Positions 8,274-16,966 of a stretch of DNA of 64,000 nt are shown piece after piece. The stretch is from Xanthomonas sp. (lineage in GTDB: Bacteria > Pseudomonadota > Gammaproteobacteria > Xanthomonadales > Xanthomonadaceae). The number at the start of each line of letters is the position of its first letter. The first letter of the stretch is position 1. The stretch is from positions 58,507 through 122,506 of the forward strand of contig NZ_JAFIWC010000018.1 in assembly GCF_017163755.1 (NCBI RefSeq), read 5' to 3'. Made by a program: the position numbers and the translations under genes. Below the pieces are notes generated by a model that saw nothing but the letters and a program-made list of their open reading frames with translations, ran no database searches and was not told the origin of the DNA.

Positions 8274-9044
8274 CTACGGCGGCGCCAGCGGCGGCCGGGT
8301 CAGCGCATGCAGGATGCGCAGGTCCTCGGCATCGATGCCGGCGGCGTCGCGGCCGCGGTAGCGATGGTGGAAGGCGCGCAGCGTCGCGGCGCGGTCCTCG
8401 AGCGGATAGCCGAGCAGCGCCAGCGCCTGCCACGGATCGAACCCGGGCGGCGCCGGCGGCGCGTCGGCCGCGGGCCAGCGCCCGAACCCGGCATCGGCCA
8501 GCCGTTTCCACGGAAACAACGGGCCGGGATCGACCTTGCGCGTGGGCGCGAAATCCTGGTGCCCGATCACCTGCGTGCGCGGGATGCGCAGGCGCGCGCA
8601 CAGGTCCTCGAGCAGCACCAGCAGGCTGTCGATCTGCGCCGGCGCGAACGGGCTGTTGCCGTCGTTGTCCAGCTCGATGCCGATCGAAGCGGAGTTGATG
8701 TCGGTGATCGTGCCCCAGCGCCCGGCGCCGCCGTGCCAGGCGCGGCGTTCGTCGCTGACCAGCTGGTAGCGCTTGCCGTCGCGTCCGATCAGGTAGTGCG
8801 CGCTGACCTTGCCCTTGCCGTTGTGCGAACGCAGCGTGTCCAGGCTGCGCTGCACCGAGTCCTGGTCGGTGTAGTGGATCACGATCAGGACCGGCCGGCG
8901 CAGGTCCTGGTTCGGCGACGGCACCCACTCGGCTAGCGGATTGCGCGGCGGCGCATGCGCGCAGCCGCCGAGCAGGACGAGCAGCGGCAGCGGCCACAGC
9001 CAGCGAGCCGGGGGCGAGGGGAAGGCGCGGACGATTCGGGGCAT
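8274..9044 (-). CDS. amiD: N-acetylmuramoyl-L-alanine amidase, AmiD-like outer-membrane lipoprotein
   Basis: A 256-residue lipoprotein; the lipobox is LLGGC with C28. An Amidase_2 domain follows with zinc ligands H57 (VIHYTD), H162 and D172 (GHQDFAPTRKVDPG), and conserved AWHGG and INSASIGIEL. The C-terminal ~60 residues (PWQALALLGYPLEDR) resemble the peptidoglycan-binding helical domain of E. coli AmiD. AmiD cuts MurNAc-L-Ala bonds, including anhydro-muropeptides, from the outer membrane. Three in-frame ATGs exist (9062, 9053, 9044). 9044 was chosen because AGGA sits 8 bases before it. It lies within the cell-wall degradation block. Confidence 0.88.
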   Translation of the reverse strand: MPRIVRAFPSPPARWLWPLPLLVLLGGCAHAPPRNPLAEWVPSPNQDLRRPVLIVIHYTDQDSVQRSLDTLRSHNGKGKVSAHYLIGRDGKRYQLVSDERRAWHGGAGRWGTITDINSASIGIELDNDGNSPFAPAQIDSLLVLLEDLCARLRIPRTQVIGHQDFAPTRKVDPGPLFPWKRLADAGFGRWPAADAPPAPPGFDPWQALALLGYPLEDRAATLRAFHHRYRGRDAAGIDAEDLRILHALTRPPLAPP

Positions 9045-9150
9045 GAACGGCATCCTGGACATCGGAACAGCAGGCAACGATCGCGCAGGACCGGCATCCG
9101 GACAACGCCAGCGACGGCGCCCGGCCCATGCCGGCGGCGGGCCCGACGCC

Positions 9151-10794
9151 TCAGTGGCCAGGCGCCGGCGCTGAAGCCCCTCCTGCAGGATCCACCGGAT
9201 CCACCGGATCCGCCGGGCAAGGCCCTGCCCGCACGAAGTCCAGGTCGGCATAGTCGTAGCTGAAATCGGCGTCGGGATCCACATGCGACAGCTGCATATG
9301 CTGCGTGCCATCGGCGGCGGTGGCGAAGTCCAGCCAGGGCTCGGCGTCGACGCTGGCATCGTCCCAGTCCACCAGCCAGCGCCCGCCGGCCTGCATGACC
9401 TGCCCGCGCAGCAGCGGCGACATGCGCGCGGCGAACTGCAGCGTCCCGCGCTGCGGGCACAGCGCCACCTCGCCGAACCACGGATCGCGCCACAGGCCTT
9501 GCCGGTCGCGCAGCGCCGCCGCCGTGGCCGGCGCGCGCGCCGCCGCGGCGCTTCGCGCCGGGTCCGGCCTGGCGGCGTGCGCGCGCTCGCGCGCGAGCAG
9601 CGCGGCGTAGTGCTCCACGTCCAGCGCGCGCTGGTCCGGGCGGGTGAAGCGCTTGGTCAACGCCGCGCCCAGCGTGGTGCGCATCTCGCCGCCCTCCCCG
9701 TTGCTGAGGATCACGAAGCCGCTGCGTCGGTCCGGCAACAGCACCAGCGAGGAATACATGCCCATCAGCGTGCCGGTGTGCGCCACCTTCCATTGTCCGT
9801 CGGCGTCGGAGATGCGCCAGCCGTAGCCATAGCCGTACATGCGCGTGCCCTCCCACTGGCGCATCTGCGCCGGGATCGGCATCGGCGTGTGCAGCGTCCA
9901 CACCGCCTGGCGCTGCGCGGGCGACAGCCATGCGGCCTGTTCCGGCGGCGGCGCCAGCCACGCGCGCATCCACGCCAGCATGTCGTTCAATCCGCAGCGG
10001 ACCCCGCCGGCGGCCATCGATGGCGTGTCCGGGATGCGCGCCGCGTCGGCGCGCACCACCACGTTGCGCTCGCCCTGGCGCATGTGCGGCTGGGCGACGT
10101 TGCCGACCGCGTCGCGGTCCCAGGCGCCCACCTGGCAGCCGCGCATGCCCAGCGGCGCGAACACCTCCTCGCGTACCAGCTGCGCGTAAGGCTTGCCGCC
10201 GGCGCGCGCGGCCACCTCGCCGGCGACCACGTACAGCAGGTTGTCGTAGGCGTAGTGCGAACGGAAGCTGTGGGTGGGCTTGAGATGCGCCAGCCCGGCG
10301 ATGATGTCGGCGCGCTCGAACCGGTTCGGCTCCGGCCACAGCATCAGGTCACCGGCGCCCAGGCCCAGGCCGCTGTTGTGGATCAGCAGGTCGCGCACCT
10401 GCAGGTTGCGCGTCACCCACGGGTCGTGCATGCGGAACTGCGGCAGGTACCTGGTCACCGGATCGTCCCAGCGCAGCTTGCCGGCATCGACCAGCCGCGC
10501 CAGCACCGCGGCGGTCATCGCCTTGGTGTTGGAGGCGATCTTGAACAGCGTGTCGGCATCGATCTTCTCGCCGCCGCCGGCGCGCAGTTCGCCTTCGGCG
10601 CGCACGTACGCCACGCGTCCGTCCTCGATCACGCCCACCGCCAGGCCGGGCAGGCGGTAGCGCGCCATCGCCTGCTCGAACAACCGGTCGAACGCGGCCC
10701 GGTCGGCGGCATGGGCCGGCGCGGCCGCCAAGGCGCCGGATGCCGGCAGGCCGCACATCGCCCATGCGAACACGGCCGCTGCCAATCGCTTCAT
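9151..10794 (-). CDS. Serine hydrolase of the beta-lactamase/D-Ala-D-Ala peptidase fold
   Basis: A 547-residue exported protein. After a signal peptide come SxxK (SNTK, S88-K91), the YxN tyrosine motif (YDN, 183-185) and HTG (VAHTGTLMGMY). This marks the class C-like beta-lactamase, EstB and D-aminopeptidase group. A C-terminal ~130-residue beta domain follows, as in some D-amino acid peptidases and Pab87-like proteins. Among its neighbours, cleavage of D-amino acid containing peptides is more likely than antibiotic hydrolysis. A strong Shine-Dalgarno (AGGGAGGCGGC) precedes ATG 10794. Oddity: the last ~21 residues (DPVDPVDPAGGASAPAPGH) are encoded by a 9-base tandem repeat plus a half REP element (see findings). 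Confidence 0.85.
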   Translation of the reverse strand: MKRLAAAVFAWAMCGLPASGALAAAPAHAADRAAFDRLFEQAMARYRLPGLAVGVIEDGRVAYVRAEGELRAGGGEKIDADTLFKIASNTKAMTAAVLARLVDAGKLRWDDPVTRYLPQFRMHDPWVTRNLQVRDLLIHNSGLGLGAGDLMLWPEPNRFERADIIAGLAHLKPTHSFRSHYAYDNLLYVVAGEVAARAGGKPYAQLVREEVFAPLGMRGCQVGAWDRDAVGNVAQPHMRQGERNVVVRADAARIPDTPSMAAGGVRCGLNDMLAWMRAWLAPPPEQAAWLSPAQRQAVWTLHTPMPIPAQMRQWEGTRMYGYGYGWRISDADGQWKVAHTGTLMGMYSSLVLLPDRRSGFVILSNGEGGEMRTTLGAALTKRFTRPDQRALDVEHYAALLARERAHAARPDPARSAAAARAPATAAALRDRQGLWRDPWFGEVALCPQRGTLQFAARMSPLLRGQVMQAGGRWLVDWDDASVDAEPWLDFATAADGTQHMQLSHVDPDADFSYDYADLDFVRAGPCPADPVDPVDPAGGASAPAPGH

Positions 10795-10858
10795 GCCGCC
10801 TCCCTTGCAGGCGCCGCCCGTGGCCGGCGACGGTGCCGCCGGCATGCCATCGGCCCGG

Positions 10859-13852
10859 TCAGTAGCTCCACGTCGCGGTGAACTGCGCGTAGCGCGGCGA
10901 CTGGAAGCTGGTGCCATAGCCGAACAACGGATTGTAGGTGCCGATGCTGTCCTGCGGCTCCAGATCCTGGTCCACCGCCAGGATGCGCTGCTGGTTGAGC
11001 ACGTTGTACACCGCCAGCTTCAGCCGCAGGTCGGACGGGATCGGCACCTTGTAGGTCAGGCTGACGTCCATGTCGTAGGTCCACGGCGTGCGGCCGCGGC
11101 CGCCGCGCGGCGAATGCACGTACTGCCGCTCGGACGCCACGTCGGAGGTGCAGTTGGCCATGCAGATGTAGTAGCTGTGGAAGTCGGTGTCGTCGAACGG
11201 ATTGCCGGCGCCGAAGGCGGTGACGGGGCTGCCGGACTGCACGCTGAGCGTGGCCGCCGCGGTCAGGTTCTCGGTCAGCGCATAGCTGCCCCTGAACTTG
11301 AACTGGTGACGGCGATCGTTCGCCAGGTAGCCGTAGCCGCGGTAGTTGACCCACGGATTGTCGAAGTTCTCGGTGCGCCCGCTGTCGGCGAAATCGGTAT
11401 CGGAGTTGACCGGGCCTTCGGCATTGCCGCGCCCGTAGGCCAGCGTGTAGGACGCATTGAACGCCCATACCCCGTCCCAGCCGCGGTCCACCTGCAGTTC
11501 CAGCGCCTTGTAGTCGCGCTTGGGTTTGACCCAGCCGGTCTGGCCGAGGTAGTTGCCGTCGTCGTCGTACAGCGCCCAGCCCTCCTTGCCGGTATCGATG
11601 GACAGCCAGCCGTCGTTGGCGCCATCGCAGTCGGTGTCGCCCCACACCGTGTTGGAACGCCCGGGGTTGCCCATGATCCACACGCTGTCGATCGGCCCGC
11701 ACTGCGCGGTGGCGGTGATGTTCATGTCGTCGATGGCGTCGTGCAGGCGGCGGTAGGTGACGCTGGCGCCGATTGACCACGCGGGGTTGAGCATTTGCTG
11801 GAAGCCGAGGATGGCCTCGTCCTGGTACACCGGATCCATGTCGCGGTTGACCTCGGCGCGCAGGTCCGGGACCGAGCCGTCGCCCTGCGAATTGTCCACC
11901 GGGCCGATCTGCCCGCCGAGCGCGGGGATGTTGTTCTCCGCGCCGCTGTAGCCGAGGAACTCGTACCAGGTGCGCTCGTCGAGGAACCCGCCGGCCTGCT
12001 TGATGTTGATGACGTTGGCCACCGGCAGGAAATAGCGGCCCAGGTTGCCGAACACCTTGGTGGTGCCGTCGCCCTTGACGTCCCACGAGAAGCCCAGGCG
12101 CGGCGCGAGCATGTCGTCGATCTTGATGTAGCTCTCGCCGTCGCCGCCCTTGTTGTCGAACGCCTCCAGGCGCAGGCCCAGGTTGAGCAGCAGGTTCGGC
12201 GTGACCGACCAGTTGTCTTCCACGTAGTAGGCCGAGTTGATGGTCTCGAACGAGCCGTCCACTTCGTAGCGGCGCGTGCGCACCACCAGGCCGCTGGCGG
12301 GGACCACGCCGCCGTTGAGCGCCGCGCCTGGGGTGCGCCGGTAGATGTCGTAGCGGTAGCCGCCGGGCCCGGGATAGGCGCGGCTGTAGTCGGAGGTGTT
12401 CTCCTCGCGGTCCAGGCCGAAGCGCAGCAGGTGGTCGCCGAGCATCCACTCGAAGTCCGCGCGCGCGGCCTTGCGCGTGTCCAGCGCGGTCTCGACCAGC
12501 GAACTGGTGGTGCAGCCGCGGTCGCCCTGCAGCGCGGTGGGCACGCCGTCGGCGCTGGTGCGGTTGTCGTAGACGCGGTTGCAGTTCTCGTCGCGCAGGC
12601 TGCTGGTGGCGCGGTTGCGCTTGTTCTCGCCGTACATCAGGCGCATCGACAGGTCGTCGTTGAACTGCCAGCTGTAGGTCGCCGACCAGTTCCTGCCGCC
12701 GACCTTGTTGTAGATCTGGTTGCTGCGCGGGCCGACGGTGCGGCCGGTGTCGTAGTCGTAGTCGTAGACGTCGGTGGTGGTCTCGTTCTCGTCGGAAAAG
12801 CCGAACAGCGAGAGCATCTGGTTGTCGGTGATCTGCCAGTCGATCTTGCCGCCCCAGAACGGGTCGTCGGCCTTGCCGCGGTTCAACGAGGTGCCGGCGT
12901 CGTCGGTGTTCCTGGGCTGGTAGTCGCGCGCCTCGTACATGCCGAAGAAGAACAGCCGGTCCTTGACCAGCGGGCCGGAGGCGAAGACGTTGAAGGCGCT
13001 GCGCGCGTAGTCGTCCTGGCTGGAGGTGATGTAGCGCTGGCCTTCGAAGTAGCGGTCGCGTGCCCTGGACTGCAGCGCGCGCGGTTCCACCACCAGCTCC
13101 GCGCCGGCCTTGAACTCGTTGCTGCCGGAGCGGGTGACCGCGTTGATGACGCCGCCGGTGCTGCGGCCGAACTCCACCGAGTAGCCGCCGGTCTTGACCT
13201 GGAACTGGTCGTAGAACGAGAACGGCACCGAGGAGAAGCCGACCCGGTTGTAGAAGTCGGTGACGTTCAGGCCGTTGATGTAGACCGTGTTCTCGGCCAC
13301 CGAGGAACCGCCGAACGAAAGCCCCTGCCCGCCCAGCGAGCCCTTGCCCTTGACCACGCCGGGCGCGAGCAGCGCCACCGCGGTGAGGTCGCGGTCCACC
13401 GGCAGGCGCTGCAGGTCCTCGCGGCTGATGTTGGTGGCCGACTCGGTCGAGCGCACGTCGACCATCGACACCACCTGCGGCGCGCGCACCTGCACCGCGC
13501 CCAGCGTGCTCACCCCGCTGATCGGCACGTTCACCGTGGTCGCGTTGCCCAGCGTGACGGTCACGTCGGCGACGTGCGCGGGCGCCCCGTCCCCGCGCGC
13601 GACCTCCACCACGTAGCTGCCCACCGGCAGCAGCGGAATCCGGTAGCCGCCGTTGCGGTCCACGCCGACCGAGCGGGTGAAGCCGGTCTGCGGGTTGCGC
13701 ACGGTCACGGTAACGCCTTCCACCTGGCCGTCGTCGGCCAGCACCCGCCCCACCACCGCGCCGTCCTGCGCCAGCGCCGCCGGCGCGATCGCTCCCAGAC
13801 ACGCGCCCAATGCGACGCACAGCGCCGCCTTGCGAAAATTCTTGCCGTTCAT
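10859..13852 (-). CDS. TonB-dependent receptor, Oar-like
   Basis: A 997-residue outer-membrane protein with a signal peptide (ends ALAQDGA). A carboxypeptidase-regulatory-like domain (AVVGRVLADDGQVEGVTVTV to SYVVEVARGDG, residues ~30-110) is followed by a plug domain (LPVDRDLTAVALLAPGV, then FGRSTGGVINAVTRSG) and a large beta-barrel ending in an aromatic residue (TATWSY). This is the Oar/OmpA-related group common in Xanthomonas. The ligand of the Oar group is generally unknown; peptides are often suggested. Its position between the serine hydrolase and the transglutaminase-like gene, on the same strand with gaps of 64 and 52 bases, suggests it imports a cell-wall or peptide substrate. Confidence 0.9.
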   Translation of the reverse strand: MNGKNFRKAALCVALGACLGAIAPAALAQDGAVVGRVLADDGQVEGVTVTVRNPQTGFTRSVGVDRNGGYRIPLLPVGSYVVEVARGDGAPAHVADVTVTLGNATTVNVPISGVSTLGAVQVRAPQVVSMVDVRSTESATNISREDLQRLPVDRDLTAVALLAPGVVKGKGSLGGQGLSFGGSSVAENTVYINGLNVTDFYNRVGFSSVPFSFYDQFQVKTGGYSVEFGRSTGGVINAVTRSGSNEFKAGAELVVEPRALQSRARDRYFEGQRYITSSQDDYARSAFNVFASGPLVKDRLFFFGMYEARDYQPRNTDDAGTSLNRGKADDPFWGGKIDWQITDNQMLSLFGFSDENETTTDVYDYDYDTGRTVGPRSNQIYNKVGGRNWSATYSWQFNDDLSMRLMYGENKRNRATSSLRDENCNRVYDNRTSADGVPTALQGDRGCTTSSLVETALDTRKAARADFEWMLGDHLLRFGLDREENTSDYSRAYPGPGGYRYDIYRRTPGAALNGGVVPASGLVVRTRRYEVDGSFETINSAYYVEDNWSVTPNLLLNLGLRLEAFDNKGGDGESYIKIDDMLAPRLGFSWDVKGDGTTKVFGNLGRYFLPVANVINIKQAGGFLDERTWYEFLGYSGAENNIPALGGQIGPVDNSQGDGSVPDLRAEVNRDMDPVYQDEAILGFQQMLNPAWSIGASVTYRRLHDAIDDMNITATAQCGPIDSVWIMGNPGRSNTVWGDTDCDGANDGWLSIDTGKEGWALYDDDGNYLGQTGWVKPKRDYKALELQVDRGWDGVWAFNASYTLAYGRGNAEGPVNSDTDFADSGRTENFDNPWVNYRGYGYLANDRRHQFKFRGSYALTENLTAAATLSVQSGSPVTAFGAGNPFDDTDFHSYYICMANCTSDVASERQYVHSPRGGRGRTPWTYDMDVSLTYKVPIPSDLRLKLAVYNVLNQQRILAVDQDLEPQDSIGTYNPLFGYGTSFQSPRYAQFTATWSY

Positions 13853-13904
13853 CCCCTGCTCTCTCCTGCAGTCGTTGAAGTGGTGGTAGGTCCCCGTCCC
13901 TGCC

Positions 13905-15398
13905 TCACGTGCCGTCGGGCGGCAGCATCTTCCAGTCGAAGCGGTAGTCCCATTGGTCGAAGTACAGGTTGCCGCCGCGCCATTCGGCCTCGCCGCGTTG
14001 CGAGTCCACGGTCTCGGAGCGGAAGTGGCGCTTGACCGGCAGCAGCGGCCGCGCCCAGTCGTCGTTGAACGCGATGCGGTAGGCGTCCAGGCTGCCCAGG
14101 TAGAAGCCGCGCAGCTTCGGGTCGTCGCTGTCCAGCGCGCCGGTGGTCACGTCCATCGGCACCCAGCCGTACGGCGCCAGGTACAGCCAGCCCCAGTCGT
14201 GCATGTTGTCGTAGCCCATCGCCTCGTCGGAGAAGGTCCAGCCCGACTGCCAGCGCGCGGGAATGCCGTTCAGGCGCAGCAGCGCGATCAGCAGCAGGGT
14301 CTGCTGGCCGCAGTCGGCATGGCCGGCGTGCAGCGCGTAGTCGCTGATGTTGGACAGGGTCGAGTACTCGCGCGCGCCGGCCCAGGGAATGCGGTCCACC
14401 GCGGCGAACAGGCGCTGGGCGATGCGGTAGGGGTTCTTCTCCTGGCCCACCGCCTTGCGCGAGAACTCGCGCAGCGCCGGGGTGAACACCACGTGCGGCG
14501 GGCGCTGCTCCAGGTACGGCGCCAGCGCCGGATCGGCCGGCGCCGGCCGCACCCGCGCCGGATCGAGATCGAAATGCCGCGCATGGACGGTCAGCTCGTA
14601 GCTCACCGAGAACTCGGTCGGCGTGCCCGCCTGCGCGATGCGTTCCAGGTAGGCGGTGCGCTGCAGCGCGTCCTGCGGCGCCACGCGCACGCCGGCGGGG
14701 ACGCTGCCGAGCAGGCGGATGTCCTGCTGCTGCCCGGCGATATCGCGCGGATACGGGATCCAGGCGCGCACGGTCTCGCCAGCCGGCACCGCATCGGCCT
14801 TCACCGTCAGCGACTGGGTGACGCGCAGGCGCCGCGGCGCGACGCTGCTGGCGCCGCTGGACGCGGCGGCCGCGAGCACTTCGCGGTGATGCGGGTGCAG
14901 GCGTTCGTAGGGGCCGTCGCGCGGCGGCGGCACATCCGGCGCGCGCCGCGCCGCGGCCTCGGCGCTGAGGCGCAACAGGTTGGACGGCGCGCGATTGAAA
15001 TAGCGGCGCTCGCCGTCGATGTCCATGCGCTCGAGCAGGCCGGCGGCGTCCCAGGCGGCGAACTCGGCCTCGCGCAGGTCCGGGATCCACTGCCGCAGCC
15101 GGCGCTTGGCGGCGGCCTCGTCCAGGCCGAAATCCAGCCGGATGCGGCGCATGCGCTCGCGCTGGAATGCGTACTCGCCGCGCTGTTGCGCGGTCGTGGA
15201 CGCGTTCGCCAGCGCCGCGGCGATACGCCGTTCGGCCTGGCCGAAACGGCCGGCGTCGATGTCGGCGATCACCTGCGGCAGCGGCGGCGGCTCGCCGGCG
15301 CCCGCCGGCCGCGCGCACAGGCACGCCAGCAGCAGCACCGCCCATGCGCCCCAGGACGCGGCATAGCGCGAAGAATGCTGGCGGAGGCGGGGTTCCAC
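13905..15398 (-). CDS. Exported transglutaminase-like (papain-fold) domain protein
   Basis: A 497-residue protein with an N-terminal signal segment (GAWAVLLLACLCARPAGA), a helical region to ~residue 190, a beta domain and a C-terminal transglutaminase-like domain. The catalytic triad is visible: Cys in HADCGQQTLLLIALLR, His in NMHDWGWLYL and Asp in VPMDVTTG. Such bacterial domains act as peptidases or peptide ligases. It is 52 bases upstream of the TonB receptor on the same strand, a probable transcription unit, and may process the peptide the receptor takes in. Substrate is unknown. The start is the first ATG giving a signal peptide. Confidence 0.82.
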   Translation of the reverse strand: MEPRLRQHSSRYAASWGAWAVLLLACLCARPAGAGEPPPLPQVIADIDAGRFGQAERRIAAALANASTTAQQRGEYAFQRERMRRIRLDFGLDEAAAKRRLRQWIPDLREAEFAAWDAAGLLERMDIDGERRYFNRAPSNLLRLSAEAAARRAPDVPPPRDGPYERLHPHHREVLAAAASSGASSVAPRRLRVTQSLTVKADAVPAGETVRAWIPYPRDIAGQQQDIRLLGSVPAGVRVAPQDALQRTAYLERIAQAGTPTEFSVSYELTVHARHFDLDPARVRPAPADPALAPYLEQRPPHVVFTPALREFSRKAVGQEKNPYRIAQRLFAAVDRIPWAGAREYSTLSNISDYALHAGHADCGQQTLLLIALLRLNGIPARWQSGWTFSDEAMGYDNMHDWGWLYLAPYGWVPMDVTTGALDSDDPKLRGFYLGSLDAYRIAFNDDWARPLLPVKRHFRSETVDSQRGEAEWRGGNLYFDQWDYRFDWKMLPPDGT

Positions 15399-15526
15399 GA
15401 CGACACTTCACCGGAACAGGGCGGTAACCGCTGTGTAGCACGCCCCTGGTAGCGGGTCAATAATTTATTCTTGCAATCAAGCGAGAAAGGAATAAATATT
15501 CTTTGCCATTCCTCGGGAGCCGTTCC
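15399..15526. promoter_or_regulatory. Divergent promoter region of the cell-wall block
   Basis: These 128 bases separate the leftward unit (transglutaminase-like, TonB receptor) from the rightward unit (NlpC/P60, epimerase). The stretch 15458-15503 is strikingly A/T-rich for this genome (AATAATTTATTC, GGAATAAATATTC), as expected for divergent promoters and a shared regulator site. No specific operator was assigned; the RpiR regulator at 18870 is a candidate. Confidence 0.5.
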
Positions 15527-16966
15527 ATGACCATCCCCCGCCGGCGCACGACGCGCGCCTTCTGGCTGTCGGCCACGCTCGGCGTGGCGCTGGCGGCCAC
15601 CGCCACGCTGGCGGCGCGCGAGTTGCCGCGCGTGCCGGTCGATGCGCGGACCGGGATCGTGGCGCTGCAGCCGCAGCAACTCGAACCGGCGTACTGGATC
15701 GCGCGCCAGCCCGATCCCGACCGCAGCATCCTCGACCGCGCCGGCATCGACGCGCAGAACGCGCGCATGCGTGCCAGCGACCCGGCGATCGAGGACATCG
15801 CCGGGCTGCCGTCGCCGCTGCCTGCGGCGCTGGTGCAAGAGCGGATCCAGGCGCTGTCCTCGCGTCCCACCCGCACGCTCTACGACGCGCGCGGCGCGGC
15901 GCTGGATGCGGCGCGCATCGACGGCTTCGTCGCCGGCCTGGCGCTGGACGCCATCCCCGCCACGCGCGAGCTGCGCTACGGGCTGGTGGTCAAGCGCGCG
16001 GCGCTGCGCACCTTCCCGACCCGCGAACGCGTGTTCTCCACGCCCGGCGACACCGACATCGACCGTTTCCAGGAATCGGCGCTGTTCCCGGGCGATGCGG
16101 TGGCGGTGCTGCACGTCAGCCGCGACGGGCAGTGGCTGTTCGTGGCCAGCGAGCGCTACAGCGCCTGGATCGACCGCACCGCCGTGGCCATCGGCGATGC
16201 CGCGCAGGTGCTCGGCTATGCACGGCGCGCGCCCTACCGCATCGTCACCGGCGCCACCGCATTCACCGCCTACACCCCGGAGCGGCCCGAGCTGTCGCGG
16301 CTGCAGCTGGACATGGGCGTGCGCGTGCCGGTGCTGGCCGACTGGCCGGCGCAGCGGCCGGTCAACGGCCAGCATCCGGCCACCTCGCACGTGATCGAAC
16401 TGCCCGTACGCAACGCCGACGGCAGCCTGGCGCTGGCGCCGGCGCTGCTGCCGCGCAGCGAGGACACCGCCGCCGACTACCTGCCGCTGACCCCGCGCAA
16501 CCTGATCGCGCAGGCGTTCAAGTTCCTCGGCGAGCGCTATGGCTGGGGCCACGACTACGGCACCCGCGACTGCAGCGGCTTCGTCTCGGAGATCTACCGC
16601 AGCTTCGGCGTGCTGATGCCGCGCAACACCAGCGCGCAGGCGATCAGCCCGGCACTGGACCGCATCGCCTTCGACAAGCGCGACGGCCCGCGCGAGCGCA
16701 TGGACGCGGTGCGGCGCCTGCAGGTCGGCGACCTGGTCTACATCCCCGGCCACGTCATGCTCGCGCTCGGGCACGCCGACGGGCTGGCCTACATGATCCA
16801 CGACACCGCTGGCGGCGGCTGGCTCGGCGCCGACGGCCGGCGCGCGTCGGCGCATCTGAACGGCGTATCGGTGACGCCGCTGGAGCCGATGCTGGCCAGC
16901 GACACCGTCACCTACGTCGACCGCATCACCAACATCCAGCGCCTTCGCGCCAAGAGCCCCGAATGA
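15527..16966 (+). CDS. SH3-domain NlpC/P60 endopeptidase (C40), gamma-D-Glu-diaminoacid type
   Basis: A 479-residue exported protein. N-terminal signal segment, an N-terminal stabilising region (residues ~45-110), two SH3b-like domains (~150-300) and a C-terminal NlpC/P60 domain. The catalytic Cys is in the DCSGFVSEIYRSFG motif, preceded by FLGERYGWGHDYG, and the His is in YIPGHVMLALG. This architecture matches YkfC/DVU_0896-type enzymes, which cut the gamma-D-Glu-diaminopimelate bond of free peptides with an N-terminal L-Ala, releasing L-Ala-D-Glu. It overlaps the Ala-Glu epimerase gene by 4 bases (ATGA), as expected if its product feeds that enzyme. ATG 15527 follows a GGGAG box. Confidence 0.9.
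   Translation: MTIPRRRTTRAFWLSATLGVALAATATLAARELPRVPVDARTGIVALQPQQLEPAYWIARQPDPDRSILDRAGIDAQNARMRASDPAIEDIAGLPSPLPAALVQERIQALSSRPTRTLYDARGAALDAARIDGFVAGLALDAIPATRELRYGLVVKRAALRTFPTRERVFSTPGDTDIDRFQESALFPGDAVAVLHVSRDGQWLFVASERYSAWIDRTAVAIGDAAQVLGYARRAPYRIVTGATAFTAYTPERPELSRLQLDMGVRVPVLADWPAQRPVNGQHPATSHVIELPVRNADGSLALAPALLPRSEDTAADYLPLTPRNLIAQAFKFLGERYGWGHDYGTRDCSGFVSEIYRSFGVLMPRNTSAQAISPALDRIAFDKRDGPRERMDAVRRLQVGDLVYIPGHVMLALGHADGLAYMIHDTAGGGWLGADGRRASAHLNGVSVTPLEPMLASDTVTYVDRITNIQRLRAKSPE

Noticed and set aside
9151..10794. Antibiotic-resistance beta-lactamase
   Set aside because: The SxxK/YxN/HTG set is shared by many esterases and D-peptidases; the neighbours and the additional C-terminal domain favour peptide hydrolysis.
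11795..14035. A 746-codon open frame antisense to the TonB receptor and beyond
   Set aside because: High GC leaves antisense frames open; the translation is Val/Ala/Arg/Gln-rich without motifs, while the minus-strand receptor is complete.
13905..15398. The transglutaminase-fold gene as partner of the alpha-E/ATP-grasp pair
   Set aside because: It is 14 kb away, beside a TonB receptor, has a signal peptide and lacks the N-terminal domain typical of those partners.
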